Program-made: the position numbers and the translations under genes
Assembly: GCF_000718165.1 (NCBI RefSeq)
Contig: NZ_JOEY01000049.1
Coordinates: 1-64,000, forward strand
Direction of reading: 5' to 3'
Source of the DNA: Streptomyces fulvoviolaceus
GTDB taxonomy: Bacteria > Actinomycetota > Actinomycetes > Streptomycetales > Streptomycetaceae
DNA: 64,000 nt
Notes under the pieces: model-generated
The model's database searches: none
Seen by the model: only the letters and a program-made list of their open reading frames with translations
What the model was told of the DNA's origin: nothing
In this document: one piece after another, positions 50,104 through 59,434 of the stretch
Layout: each line of letters opens with the position of its first letter
Position numbering within the stretch: position 1 is the stretch's first letter

Positions 50104-51321
50104 ATGACCTCGAATACGCGTGTGGTGGTGATCGGCGCCGGACTCGCGGGCGTCCGTCTCGCCCGGCGACTCGGCGAGCTCGGCACGTCCGTGACGCTGA
50201 TCGGCGAGGAGGAGCACCGCCCGTACAACCGGGTGCTGCTCGCCGAGGTGCTGGCCGGACGGTACACGCCCGACGTGATCGCGCTGCCCACGCCCGCCGA
50301 GCTGACCCGCACCCGGGTCACCGGCATCGACCGCGGCGCACGCACCGTCGAGTGCGCGGACGGTTCGAAGATCGCATACGACACGCTGGTCCTGGCCACC
50401 GGCTCCAACCCGGTGCTGCCGCCCCTGCGCGGCCTGTTCACCCCCGACCACGAGCTGCCCGAGGGCATCCACGCCTTCCGCACGATGGACGACTGCCTGG
50501 GCCTGTCCGAGGCGGTCCGGCCGGGGGCCAAGGCGGTCGTGATCGGCGGCGGGCTCCTCGGGGTCTCCGCGGCCCGCGCGCTCGCCCAGCGCGGCGCCCA
50601 GGTCGTGCTCGCCCAGCAGTCCGAGCGGCTCATGGAGCGCCAGCTCGACCCGAGCGCCTCGAAGCTGGTGAAGCGCCACCTGAAGGACCTCGGCGTCGAG
50701 GTCCACACCGAGTGCCGCGTCCGTGACGTGCGCGTCGTCAACGGCAAGGTCCGCTCGGTCGAGATGGCCGACGGATACGCCCTCGACGCCGACATCGTGG
50801 TCCTCGCCTGCGGGGTCCACCCGCGTGTGGGCCTCGCCCAGATCGCGGGCCTCGACGTACGCAAGGGGATCATCGTCGACGACGAACTCCGTACGTCCGA
50901 CCCGCACATCCACGCCATCGGCGACTGCGCCCAGCACGACGGAAACATCTACGGGCTGGCCACTCCGGCCCTCGAACAGGCCGATGTGCTCGCCGAGTTG
51001 CTGGCCGGTCGGGCGAACGCCCGCTACACCGGCACCCGTTCACTGACCCGGCTCACCCTGCCCGGTCAGAGCGCCTTCGACCTCGCCGCCTTCGGCGAGA
51101 CGGAGCCGCGCCCCGGGGACGACGTCGTGCAGCTCGCCGACGCCACCCGCGGCACCTACCGCAAGGTCGTCGTCCGCGACGACCGCCTGGTCGGCGGGGT
51201 CCTCGTCGGCGAACTCGGCACCGTCGGCGCACTCGCCCGCGCCTGGGAGGGAGCAGAGCCGCTCCCCACTGACGGCGGCCCCCTGCTCCACCTGCTCACC
51301 AACGATGGAGGCTCCTCATGA
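50104..51321 (+). CDS. NirB-like FAD/NAD(P) reductase
   Basis: 405 residues, equivalent to the reductase half of NirB without the sulfite-reductase-like domain. VVVIGAGLAGVRLARRLGEL binds FAD, AVVIGGGLLGVSAARALAQR binds NAD(P), and HIHAIGDCAQHDG is the second FAD site. The conserved EEHRPYNRVLLAEVL follows the first. It probably feeds electrons to the nitrite reductase it overlaps (ATGA). It replaces a second nirB copy seen in some streptomycetes. Confidence 0.9.
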   Translation: MTSNTRVVVIGAGLAGVRLARRLGELGTSVTLIGEEEHRPYNRVLLAEVLAGRYTPDVIALPTPAELTRTRVTGIDRGARTVECADGSKIAYDTLVLATGSNPVLPPLRGLFTPDHELPEGIHAFRTMDDCLGLSEAVRPGAKAVVIGGGLLGVSAARALAQRGAQVVLAQQSERLMERQLDPSASKLVKRHLKDLGVEVHTECRVRDVRVVNGKVRSVEMADGYALDADIVVLACGVHPRVGLAQIAGLDVRKGIIVDDELRTSDPHIHAIGDCAQHDGNIYGLATPALEQADVLAELLAGRANARYTGTRSLTRLTLPGQSAFDLAAFGETEPRPGDDVVQLADATRGTYRKVVVRDDRLVGGVLVGELGTVGALARAWEGAEPLPTDGGPLLHLLTNDGGSS

Positions 51322-53933
51322 CCGCCACCCTGGGGGCCACCCCCACGATCGTGCTCGTCGGCCATGGCATGGTCGGCCAGCGCTTCCTCGAAGCGCTCGC
51401 CGAGCGCGGCATGACCGCCACGCACCGTGTGGTGGTGCTGTGCGAGGAGCCGCGTCCCGCGTACGACCGGGTAGCGCTCACCTCGTACTTCTCGGGCAAG
51501 ACGCCCGAGGACCTCTCGATGACCGACATGGCGTTCATCGAGGAGCACGGCATCGAGCTGTACGTCGGTGACCCGGCCGAGACGGTCGACCGCGAGGCGA
51601 AGAGGGTCACGGCCCGGTCCGGTCAGGTCTTCGAGTACGACACTCTCGTCCTCGCCACCGGCTCGTACCCCTTCGTCCCGCCGGTCCCCAACAAGGACGC
51701 CGAGGGCTGCTTCGTCTACCGCACGATCGAGGACCTCCTCGCCATCGAGGAGTACGCGAAGACCCGCACGACCGGTGCAGTGGTCGGCGGCGGTCTGCTG
51801 GGCCTCGAGGCCGCGGGCGCGCTGAAGGGCCTCGGACTCACCAGCCACATCGTCGAGTTCGCGCCGCGCCTGATGCCGGTGCAGGTCGACGAGGGCGGCG
51901 GCGCGGCGCTGCTGCGCACCATCGAGGAGATGGGCCTGTCCGTGCACACCGGTGTGGGCACGCAGGAGATCGTGGTCGACTCCGAGGGTGCCGTAACCGG
52001 CATGAAGCTCTCCGACGGCTCCGAACTCGCCACCGACCTGGTGGTGTTCAGCGCCGGTGTCCGCCCCCGCGACCAGCTGGCCCGCGACTGCGGCCTGACG
52101 GTCGGCGAGCGCGGCGGCATCACGGTCGACGACCAGTGCCGTACCGTCGCCGACCCGCACGTCTTCGCCATCGGCGAGTGCGCGCTGGCCTCCGACGGCC
52201 GGGTGTACGGCCTGGTGGCCCCCGGTTACGAGCAGGCCGAGACGGCCGCCGCGACGATCGCCGCCGACGAGACCGAGCAGTTGTCGTTCACCGGCGCCGA
52301 CCTCTCCACCAAGCTCAAGCTCCTCGGCGTGGACGTGGCGTCCTTCGGCGACGCGCACGGCACCGCCGAGGACTGCCTCGACGTCGTCTACTCCGACTCC
52401 CGCTCGGGCCTGTACAAGAAGCTGGTCATCGGCCGCGACGGCACGCTGCTCGGCGGCATCCTGGTCGGCGACGCGGAGGCGTACGGCACGCTGAAGGCCT
52501 TCACCGGTTCGGTCCCGCCGGTCTCGCCCGAGTCGCTGGTGCTGCCCGCCGGCGCCGGCGAGTCCGTCCAGCTCGGCCCGACCGCGCTGCCGGACGACGC
52601 GATCATCTGTTCCTGCAACAACGTCCGCAAGGGCACGATCCGCGGCGCGGTCACCGAGCACAACTGCACCACCGTGCCCGAGGTGAAGAAGTGCACCAAG
52701 GCCGGTACGACGTGCGGCAGTTGCGTCAAGGTGCTCGGCCAGCTGGTCACCGCCGAACTGGAGGCGTCCGGCGTCGAGGTCGACAAGGGCCTGTGCGGCT
52801 GCTTCTCGCAGACCCGCGAGGAGCTCTACGAGATCGTCCTCGCCCTGCGCATCAACACCTACCAGGACCTCCTGGACCGCTACGGCCGCGACGGCGCCCG
52901 GGGCGGCGACGGCTGCGAGATCTGCAAGCCGGCGGTCGGCTCGATCATCGCCTCCCTCGCTCCGACGATCGGCGCCGACGGCTACGTCCTGGACGGCGAG
53001 CAGGCCACGCTGCAGGACACCAACGACCACTTCCTGGCCAACCTGCAGAAGAACGGCTCGTACTCGGTCGTCCCGCGCATCCCCGGCGGTGAGATCACCC
53101 CCGAGGGCCTCATCGTGATCGGCGAGATCGCCCGCGACTTCGGCCTCTACACGAAGATCACCGGTGGCCAGCGGATCGACATGTTCGGCGCCCGCGTCGA
53201 GCAACTGCCCCTCATCTGGACCCGGTTGGTGGACGCGGGCTTCGAGTCCGGCCACGCCTACGGCAAGTCCCTGCGCACGGTGAAGTCCTGCGTCGGCCAG
53301 ACCTGGTGCCGCTACGGCGTCCAGGACTCGGTCCGCATGGCGATCGACCTGGAGCTGCGCTACCGGGGCCTGCGGTCGCCCCACAAGCTCAAGTCGGCGG
53401 TGTCGGGCTGCGCCCGCGAGTGCGCGGAGGCCCAGTCGAAGGACTTCGGCATCATCGCCACCGCGGCCGGCTGGAACCTCTACGTCGGCGGCAACGGCGG
53501 CGCCACCCCGCGCCACGCGGACCTGCTGGCCCAGGACCTCACGGACACCGAACTGATCAAGCTGATCGACCGGTTCCTGATGTTCTACATCCGCACCGCC
53601 GACCGCCTGGAGCGCACCTCCACCTGGCTGGAGCGGATCCCCGGCGGCCTGGACCACGTCCGTGACGTGGTCGTGGAGGACTCCCTCGGCATCTGCGAGG
53701 AGCTGGAGTCCCTGATGACGGACCACGTCGCGCACTACGCCGACGAGTGGGCGACCACCATCAACGACCCCGAGAAGCTCGCCCGGTTCGTGTCCTTCGT
53801 GAACGCGCCGGACACCCCCGACCCGGTCGTCGGCTTCGTCCCCGAGCGCGACCAGATCAAGCCCGACCTGCCGCTGCTGTCCATCGGCATGCGCCCCGCT
53901 GAAGACGTCCTGGAAGGAAGCGCCCAGCGATGA
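51318..53933 (+). CDS. nirB: Assimilatory NADH-nitrite reductase large subunit NirB
   Basis: 871 residues, complete. FAD site TIVLVGHGMVGQRFLEAL, NADH site GAVVGGGLLGLEAAGALKGL, [2Fe-2S] Cys in ICSCNNVRKG and CTKAGTTCGSCVK near 430-475, then the siroheme/[4Fe-4S] Cys in KSCVGQTWCRYG and SGCARECAEAQSKD near 655-705. It reduces nitrite to ammonium. The start overlaps the previous gene as ATGA; it overlaps nirD at the 3' end. Confidence 0.97.
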   Translation: MTATLGATPTIVLVGHGMVGQRFLEALAERGMTATHRVVVLCEEPRPAYDRVALTSYFSGKTPEDLSMTDMAFIEEHGIELYVGDPAETVDREAKRVTARSGQVFEYDTLVLATGSYPFVPPVPNKDAEGCFVYRTIEDLLAIEEYAKTRTTGAVVGGGLLGLEAAGALKGLGLTSHIVEFAPRLMPVQVDEGGGAALLRTIEEMGLSVHTGVGTQEIVVDSEGAVTGMKLSDGSELATDLVVFSAGVRPRDQLARDCGLTVGERGGITVDDQCRTVADPHVFAIGECALASDGRVYGLVAPGYEQAETAAATIAADETEQLSFTGADLSTKLKLLGVDVASFGDAHGTAEDCLDVVYSDSRSGLYKKLVIGRDGTLLGGILVGDAEAYGTLKAFTGSVPPVSPESLVLPAGAGESVQLGPTALPDDAIICSCNNVRKGTIRGAVTEHNCTTVPEVKKCTKAGTTCGSCVKVLGQLVTAELEASGVEVDKGLCGCFSQTREELYEIVLALRINTYQDLLDRYGRDGARGGDGCEICKPAVGSIIASLAPTIGADGYVLDGEQATLQDTNDHFLANLQKNGSYSVVPRIPGGEITPEGLIVIGEIARDFGLYTKITGGQRIDMFGARVEQLPLIWTRLVDAGFESGHAYGKSLRTVKSCVGQTWCRYGVQDSVRMAIDLELRYRGLRSPHKLKSAVSGCARECAEAQSKDFGIIATAAGWNLYVGGNGGATPRHADLLAQDLTDTELIKLIDRFLMFYIRTADRLERTSTWLERIPGGLDHVRDVVVEDSLGICEELESLMTDHVAHYADEWATTINDPEKLARFVSFVNAPDTPDPVVGFVPERDQIKPDLPLLSIGMRPAEDVLEGSAQR

Positions 53934-54280
53934 CCCTGGCACCCGAGACCACCGACCTGAAGGTCCAACTCCAGCTGGCCGACGGCTGGTTCACGGTCTG
54001 CGACCTGAGCCGGCTGCTCCCCGGCCGGGGCGTGGCGGCCCTGCTGCCCGACGGAAGCCAGGTCGCCCTGTTCCGCGACCGCGCCGGCAAGCTGTACGCC
54101 GTCGACAACCGCGACCCGTTCGGCGGTGCGGCGGTCCTCTCCCGCGGCCTGATCGGCTCCCAGCAGGGCCGGCCGTTCGTCGCCTCGCCCCTGCTGAAGC
54201 AGCGCTTCGACCTGGAGTCCGGGCAGTGCCTGGACGACGAGACGGTGAGCATCGCGACGTACGAGGTGCGGGCCTCGTAG
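53930..54280 (+). CDS. nirD: Nitrite reductase small subunit NirD
   Basis: 116 residues with a Rieske-like fold but no Cys-His cluster ligands: DGSQVALFRDRAGKLYAVDN then RDPFGGAAVLSRGLIGSQQG. This is normal for NirD. The start overlaps the nirB stop (ATGA). It completes the cytoplasmic assimilatory nitrite reductase. Confidence 0.95.
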   Translation: MTLAPETTDLKVQLQLADGWFTVCDLSRLLPGRGVAALLPDGSQVALFRDRAGKLYAVDNRDPFGGAAVLSRGLIGSQQGRPFVASPLLKQRFDLESGQCLDDETVSIATYEVRAS

Positions 54281-54297
54281 GCCTGTGTCCGGATTTC

Positions 54298-54327
54298 TTG
54301 ACTGATCGTTCTCATTGAATCTAGGCT
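54298..54327 (+). promoter_or_regulatory. Promoter of the TetR gene
   Basis: -35 TTGACT (54298-54303), 18-base spacer, -10 TAGGCT (54322-54327). Seven bases later comes the GTG start, so the transcript is probably leaderless. Confidence 0.75.
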
Positions 54328-54334
54328 GCGGTAC

Positions 54335-54916
54335 GTGGCCAGGAGCAAGGAGTTCGATCCGGAGGCCGCGCTGCAGGCAGCCCTGGAGCTGTTCTGGCGG
54401 CGCGGCTACGAGGCGACGTCGATGTCCGACCTCGTCGAGCACCTCGGCATCGGCCGCGCGAGCATCTACGCGACGTTCGGCAACAAGCACGAGCTCTACC
54501 TGAAGGCGCTGGAGCGCTACCAGGAACGACTCCCGGACCTTCTGGGGGAACTCTCCCAGCCAGGACCGGTACTGCCCGCCGTACGGGCACTCGTGCGCCG
54601 GTACGCGGACGAGGCCACCGCCGAAACCCTGCGCCTGCACGGCTGTTTCATCACCAACACGGCGACCGAGCTCGCCCCGCACGACCCCGCCGCCGCGCGG
54701 CAGGTCGAGCGGAACTGGGACCACCTGGAGACCGTGCTGCACTCGGCGCTGGTGCGGGCACAGGCCCAGGGCGAGCTGTCCACCGACCGCGATCCGCTCA
54801 CCCTCGCCCGCATGCTGCTGGTACTGCTGCAGGGCCTCAGGGTCGTCGGCAAGGCATCGCCGGACCCGGCGCGGGTGCGGGACGCGGCGGAACAGTCGCT
54901 GGTGTTGCTCGACTGA
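54335..54916 (+). CDS. TetR-family transcriptional repressor
   Basis: 193 residues. The helix-turn-helix is EAALQAALELFWRRGYEATS and LVEHLGIGRASIYATFGNKH, followed by the usual ligand domain (TetR_C type, CFITNTATEL). It probably represses the SDR gene 86 bases downstream through the palindrome there. Inducer unknown, possibly a metabolite of the SDR. Confidence 0.93.
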   Translation: MARSKEFDPEAALQAALELFWRRGYEATSMSDLVEHLGIGRASIYATFGNKHELYLKALERYQERLPDLLGELSQPGPVLPAVRALVRRYADEATAETLRLHGCFITNTATELAPHDPAAARQVERNWDHLETVLHSALVRAQAQGELSTDRDPLTLARMLLVLLQGLRVVGKASPDPARVRDAAEQSLVLLD

Positions 54917-54953
54917 GCGCAGGACACTCGGCTCTTTTTATTTGCCGCCATAC

Positions 54954-54987
54954 TGAACCGATCGGTCAAGAACTGCATCGGTCAAGA
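54954..54987. promoter_or_regulatory. Likely TetR operator
   Basis: TGAACCGATCGGTCA (54954-54968) is a near-perfect palindrome, and ATCGGTCAAGA occurs at 54961-54971 and 54977-54987 as direct repeats, 16 bases apart. It ends 15 bases before the SDR start. Confidence 0.65.
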
Positions 54988-55002
54988 GTTACAGGGGAGA
55001 TC

Positions 55003-55770
55003 ATGACCAGCACTCGCTTCACCGACAGGACCGCTCTCGTCACCGGCGCGGGCTCGGGCATAGGCCGGGCGGTCGCCCTCGCGCTCGCCGCCGAGGGGGC
55101 CCAGGTCGTCGTGGCCGGACGGCGACAGGAGCCGCTCGACGAGACGGTGGCCCTGATCGAGCGGGCGGGCGGCAAGGCACTGGCCGTCACCGCCGACGTC
55201 ACACGCGCCGCCGACATCCAGGCCGTCGTGGACGCCGCCGTCGAACGCTTCGGCTCGCTCGACGTGGCGGTCAACAACGCCGGTGTCTTCCGCGGCGGCG
55301 GCCCCCTGGCCGACCTCTCCGAGGAGGACTGGCAGACCCAGCTCGGCATCAACGTCACCGGAGTGTTCCTGGCCCTCCAGGCCGAGATCCGCCAGATGCG
55401 GACCCAGCCGTCCGGCGGCGCGATCGTCAACATCGCCTCCGTCTTCGGCGTCCACACCCGCAACCCCGGAGCCGCCGCCTACGCCGCCACCAAGGCCGCC
55501 GTCTCCGTGCTCACCAGGGGCGCCGCCCTCGACCACATCCGCGAGGGTGTCCGCATCAACGCGGTCAGCCCCGGAGCCGTCGAGACCCCGATGTCCCTGC
55601 GCCCCGGCGAGGACGATGCCGACCGCGCCGAACGCGCCGCGGCCACCCTCCCTCTCGGCCGTATCTCCACCACCGCCGAGATCGCCGCCGCCGTCCTCTA
55701 CCTGGCCTCGGACGACGCGTCCTCGGTGGTGGGCACGGACCTGGTGGTGGACAGCGGGGCGACGGCCTGA
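55003..55770 (+). CDS. Short-chain dehydrogenase/reductase
   Basis: 255 residues. NAD(P) site TALVTGAGSGIGRAVALALA, NNAG at VAVNNAGVFRGGG, catalytic Ser of IASVFGVH (about 145), Tyr and Lys in AAYAATKAAV. The sequence ends VVGTDLVVDSGATA, as in classical SDR enzymes. GGGGAG lies five bases before the ATG. Substrate unknown. Confidence 0.93.
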   Translation: MTSTRFTDRTALVTGAGSGIGRAVALALAAEGAQVVVAGRRQEPLDETVALIERAGGKALAVTADVTRAADIQAVVDAAVERFGSLDVAVNNAGVFRGGGPLADLSEEDWQTQLGINVTGVFLALQAEIRQMRTQPSGGAIVNIASVFGVHTRNPGAAAYAATKAAVSVLTRGAALDHIREGVRINAVSPGAVETPMSLRPGEDDADRAERAAATLPLGRISTTAEIAAAVLYLASDDASSVVGTDLVVDSGATA

Positions 55771-55815
55771 AAATCCGCTGGAGGGGCGCCACTCCCCCGT
55801 GCTTCCATGGGCGGC

Positions 55816-56460
55816 ATGGTGCCCACCGACCGTCTGCTCGCCTTCGCCGCGATGTCGTTCCTGCTGATCGTGGTCCCCGGCCCCAGTGTGCTGTTCGTGA
55901 TCGGCCGGGCGCTCGCCCAGGGCCGTCGCGCCGCTCTGACCACGGTGGTGGGCAACACCGTCGGCGCCTACGTGCTGATCGTGGCCGTGGCCTTCGGGGT
56001 CGGGTCGATCGTCGAGCGTTCGGTGCTCGTCTTCACGGCGCTCAAGCTGGCCGGTGCCGCCTACCTCGTGTACCTCGGCGTGAAGGCGTGGCGGGGGCGC
56101 GGGTCGCTGCACGCCGCGTTCAGCGGCGACGACTCAGCAGCGGCGCACGGGGGGCTGCGTACGTTCTGGGAGGGCTTCGCCGTCGGCGTGAGCAACCCGA
56201 AGACCATCGTGTTCTTCGCCGCCGTACTGCCGCAGTTCGTCGACCGCGCCCAGGGTCAGGTGGCGGCTCAGATGCTGCTGCTGGGCCTGGTCTTCAACCT
56301 CATCGCGGTCGCGTCCGACGCCGCGTGGGGACTGGTCGCGTCCGGCGCGCGGCACTGGTTCGCGCGCTCGCCGCGGCGGCTGTCCCTGGTGGGCGGCGTC
56401 GGCGGTCTCACGATGATCGGGCTCGGCGTGACGGTGGCCGCGACGGGCCGCAAGGACTGA
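55816..56460 (+). CDS. LysE/RhtB-family amino acid exporter
   Basis: 214 residues, six membrane helices. FLLIVVPGPSVLFVIGRALA near the N-terminus and GFAVGVSNPKTIVFFAAVLP near 115 are the family signatures. It exports amino acids or small metabolites. ATG at 55816; ATG at 55807 is also possible. The stop is four bases from the end of the convergent SDR. Confidence 0.9.
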   Translation: MVPTDRLLAFAAMSFLLIVVPGPSVLFVIGRALAQGRRAALTTVVGNTVGAYVLIVAVAFGVGSIVERSVLVFTALKLAGAAYLVYLGVKAWRGRGSLHAAFSGDDSAAAHGGLRTFWEGFAVGVSNPKTIVFFAAVLPQFVDRAQGQVAAQMLLLGLVFNLIAVASDAAWGLVASGARHWFARSPRRLSLVGGVGGLTMIGLGVTVAATGRKD

Positions 56461-56464
56461 GGCG

Positions 56465-57391
56465 TCAGACCTTCAGGGCGTCGTACGTCACTCCCGTGAG
56501 CTGCTCGGAGGCAGCCCAAAGCCGTTCCCCCGCCTTGTCGTTGAGGGTCCACGGGGCCCGACGGGACGGTCCCGGTGCCCCGCGCCAGCCCGCGAAGGAG
56601 GGGCCGGTGAAGGAGTCGGGGTGCACGTCGGGCGCGGTCGCGGCGTGGAGGACGGACAGGGCGCCGGTGTCCGCCGGCTGGCCGAGGAAGCGGTTGCCGA
56701 TCTCCATCAGCCACTCGGAGCCCTTGCGCCCGGACATCCGGGGGCCTGCCTTCTGCAGGTTCGTGGAGGCGTACCCGGGATGCGCGGCGGCCGCGACCAC
56801 CTCCGCCCCGTGTGCCGCCAGCCTGCGCGCCAGCTCGTGGACGAAGAGCAGGTTGGCGGTCTTCGAGCGGGCGTAGGCCACCCAACGCCGGTACCGGCGC
56901 TCGCTGTTGAGGTCGTCGATGTCGATGTTGGCCATCGTGTGCGCCATGCTGGAGACGGTCACGACACGGGCGCCGGGTGTGGCGAGCAGCGTGGGCAGCA
57001 GCAGCCCGGTGAGCGCGAAGTGCCCCAGGTGGTTGACGCCGAACTGGGTCTCGAACCCGTCCGCGGTCGTCCCGTACGGCAGCGCCATCACGCCCGCGTT
57101 GTTGACGAGCAGGTCGAGACGGTCGTACGGGAAGGTGTGCGCGAACTGCCGTACGGAGGCGAGGTCGGCCAGGTCAAGATGCGTGAACTCGATCTCCGCG
57201 CCCGGGACTTCGGCGGCCATCCGGTCCCCGGCCTCCATGCCCCGCGCCTCGCTCCGGCACGCGAGCACCACCCGGGCCCCCTTGCGGGCCAGCTCGCGTG
57301 CGGTGACGTATCCGATGCCGCTGTTGGCCCCGGTGACGACGGCGGTACGGCCGCTCTGGTCGGGGATGGCCTTCTCGTTCCAGCCGGACAT
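56465..57391 (-). CDS. Protochlorophyllide-reductase-type SDR
   Basis: 308 residues. TAVVTGANSGIGYVTARELA binds NAD(P); VNNAGVMALPYG; catalytic Ser in VSSMAHTMANIDID; Tyr/Lys in VAYARSKTANLL. Typical of the WWOX/retinol dehydrogenase-like bacterial SDR. AAGGAG lies eight bases before the ATG. Substrate unknown. Confidence 0.92.
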   Translation of the reverse strand: MSGWNEKAIPDQSGRTAVVTGANSGIGYVTARELARKGARVVLACRSEARGMEAGDRMAAEVPGAEIEFTHLDLADLASVRQFAHTFPYDRLDLLVNNAGVMALPYGTTADGFETQFGVNHLGHFALTGLLLPTLLATPGARVVTVSSMAHTMANIDIDDLNSERRYRRWVAYARSKTANLLFVHELARRLAAHGAEVVAAAAHPGYASTNLQKAGPRMSGRKGSEWLMEIGNRFLGQPADTGALSVLHAATAPDVHPDSFTGPSFAGWRGAPGPSRRAPWTLNDKAGERLWAASEQLTGVTYDALKV

Positions 57392-57463
57392 GGCCAGGCT
57401 CCTTCCACCCTCTTCAGCGCTTCCCGCAAGCCTGCCCGCAATGTGCTCCGCCGTCGACGGGAC

Positions 57464-59362
57464 TTACCAGGCCGCGCTCTCGCTCCATGCCATCGGGCCG
57501 AGCCGGGCGGGGTCGGAGTTCTGGGAGGAGTACAGATGGGCGTATGTGCCGCCCCGGGCGAGCAGGTCGTCGTGCCGGCCCGTCTCGACGACACGGCCGC
57601 CCTCGACGACGAGAATGCGGTCGGCGTCGGGGGCCAGGTCGAGATCGTGCGTGATCATGATGGTGGTGCGGCCCGCCATCAGCTGGCGCAGCGGTTCGAC
57701 GATGCGGCGGGCGGCGATCGCGTCCAGGCCGGTGGTCGGCTCGTCGAGGAGGAGGACGGGCGCGTCGCGCAGTACGGCCCGGGCGATGGCGAGGCGCTGC
57801 AGCTGGCCGCCTGACAGCCGTGCGGAGTTGGGGTCGATCCGGGTGTCGTATGCCTCGGGGAGTTTCATGATGAAGTCGTGCGCGTCGGCGGCCCGGGCGG
57901 CCTCCTCGATGGCGTGGTCGCTGGCGCCGGACCGGCCGCAGGCGATGTTGGCGCGGACCGTGTCGTGCAGGACCAGGGTCTCCTGCGGGAGGAGGGTGAC
58001 GTACTCGCGCAGGCGGGCCAGCGGGAAGTCCCGCAGCGGGACGCCGTCCAGGAGGACTCCGCCCGCGTCCGGGTCGTAGAAGCGGAGCAGGAGTTTGGAG
58101 ACGGTGGACTTTCCCGCGCCGCTCGGGCCGGTGATGATCACCAGCTCACCGGGGTGGGCGGTGAAGGACAGGCCGTCGAGGGCCGCGGTCTCCGCCCCCG
58201 GGTAGCGGAAGGAGACGTCCCGCATCTCGACGGTGCCGTCGGGGCGGCCGGCCTCGCCTCGGGCGGAATCGGTGACGGCGGGCCGGGTGTCCAGCACCTC
58301 GACGAGCCGTTCGGCGCCTGCGGTGGCGGCGGTGACGAGGAGGCCGAGCTGGGCGAGGCTGCGGATGGGCGGGTAGAGGTAGCTCAAGAGGGCGGCGAAC
58401 GCGAGCAGTTGGCCGAGCGTCATCCGGCCCTCGGAGATCTCCCAGACGCCGATGCCGATCACGGCCAGCACGCAGACCGTCTCGATGACCTGGACGAGCT
58501 GCCCGTACGCCTGGTCGAGCCGGGCCGAGCGGACGGCGGCCCGGAACCACGCCGACGCCTCCTGCCGCAGCCGCCGGCGCTCGGCGTCCTCGCGGCCGTA
58601 CGCCTGCGTGAGGACGAGGTTGCCGAGCGACTCCTCCACCACGGAGGTGACCGCGCCGTCGGCGACCCGGCCCTCGCGCGCGACCGACTTCACGCCGGCG
58701 GAGAATCTCCGGGCGGCCAGCCAGAACAGCGGGGCGAGGACGAAGGCCGCCGACGCGAGGTCCCAGCGCAGCCAGAACGCGGCGGCCGCGTAGAAGACCG
58801 CGCTGAACAGCGCGGAGGCGGTGCCGATGAGGCCGGAGACGGCCATCTGCTCGATGGCCTCGACGTCACCGGTCAGCCGCGAGAGCAGATCGCCCTGGCG
58901 GTGCCGCTGGAAGAAGTGCGGGGGCAGTTTCTGCACATGGTCGAAGACGTGCTCGCGCAGCCGCATCACGAACCGCTCCGACACCCAGACGGCCAGCGAG
59001 CCGCCGGCATAGCCGATCGCCGCGCCGATCACGGCGATGCCGAGCCACTGGACGGCGGGGGTCCAGAAGGCGTCGAGGGAACCCTTCTGCAGCGCGTTGT
59101 CGGTGAGGTCGCTGAACAGCAGGATGGCGGAGGTCTCGGCGAGCGCACCCAGCACGGTGCACAGCCAGACGGCCACGAGCCAGCGGCGCAGGCCCTTGGT
59201 CAGGGGCCAGAAACGGCGGAAGGCGGTGCGGGCGGCGAGAGTGGGGAGGGTGATTCCTCTGCCGGGCTTACGGACAATAGGCATTCCGTATTCGGACAGT
59301 TCCAGGTCCGGTGGAACTTGCCGGGGTAATTCGACTCCTGAGTATTCTTTGGATGCGCGCAC
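57464..59362 (-). CDS. ABC exporter (fused permease-ATPase) with a TTA codon
   Basis: 632 residues. Cytoplasmic leader of about 50, six helices, then an ATPase with GPSGAGKST, signature ARLSGGQLQRLAIARA, Walker B VLLLDEPTTGLD and H-loop MITHDLDLA. No C39 peptidase domain. Leu12 is TTA (59327-59329), so translation should depend on bldA. The first codons are AT-richer than the rest. GGGAGA lies three bases before the GTG. It follows a small peptide gene across a hairpin; export of that peptide is inferred. Confidence 0.92.
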   Translation of the reverse strand: MRASKEYSGVELPRQVPPDLELSEYGMPIVRKPGRGITLPTLAARTAFRRFWPLTKGLRRWLVAVWLCTVLGALAETSAILLFSDLTDNALQKGSLDAFWTPAVQWLGIAVIGAAIGYAGGSLAVWVSERFVMRLREHVFDHVQKLPPHFFQRHRQGDLLSRLTGDVEAIEQMAVSGLIGTASALFSAVFYAAAAFWLRWDLASAAFVLAPLFWLAARRFSAGVKSVAREGRVADGAVTSVVEESLGNLVLTQAYGREDAERRRLRQEASAWFRAAVRSARLDQAYGQLVQVIETVCVLAVIGIGVWEISEGRMTLGQLLAFAALLSYLYPPIRSLAQLGLLVTAATAGAERLVEVLDTRPAVTDSARGEAGRPDGTVEMRDVSFRYPGAETAALDGLSFTAHPGELVIITGPSGAGKSTVSKLLLRFYDPDAGGVLLDGVPLRDFPLARLREYVTLLPQETLVLHDTVRANIACGRSGASDHAIEEAARAADAHDFIMKLPEAYDTRIDPNSARLSGGQLQRLAIARAVLRDAPVLLLDEPTTGLDAIAARRIVEPLRQLMAGRTTIMITHDLDLAPDADRILVVEGGRVVETGRHDDLLARGGTYAHLYSSQNSDPARLGPMAWSESAAW

Positions 59363-59380
59363 ATTTCTCCCATGACATCC

Positions 59381-59414
59381 GGGGAGGGCCGCCGGAAAAC
59401 CGACGACCCTCCCC
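59381..59414 (-). terminator. 15-bp attenuator-like hairpin between peptide gene and exporter
   Basis: On the minus strand GGGGAGGGTCGTCGG pairs with CCGGCGGCCCTCCCC over 15 positions (two G-T pairs) around a TTTT loop. There is no T-tract. It could reduce or block read-through from the peptide gene into the exporter, as in many peptide operons. Confidence 0.75.
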
Positions 59415-59434
59415 TCCGACCAGGCGATCAGCCC

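Noticed and set aside
51156..53942. 928-residue open frame on the minus strand opposite nirB
   Set aside because: It exactly shadows nirB, a well-supported gene; composition is typical of antisense frames in high-GC DNA and it has no domains.
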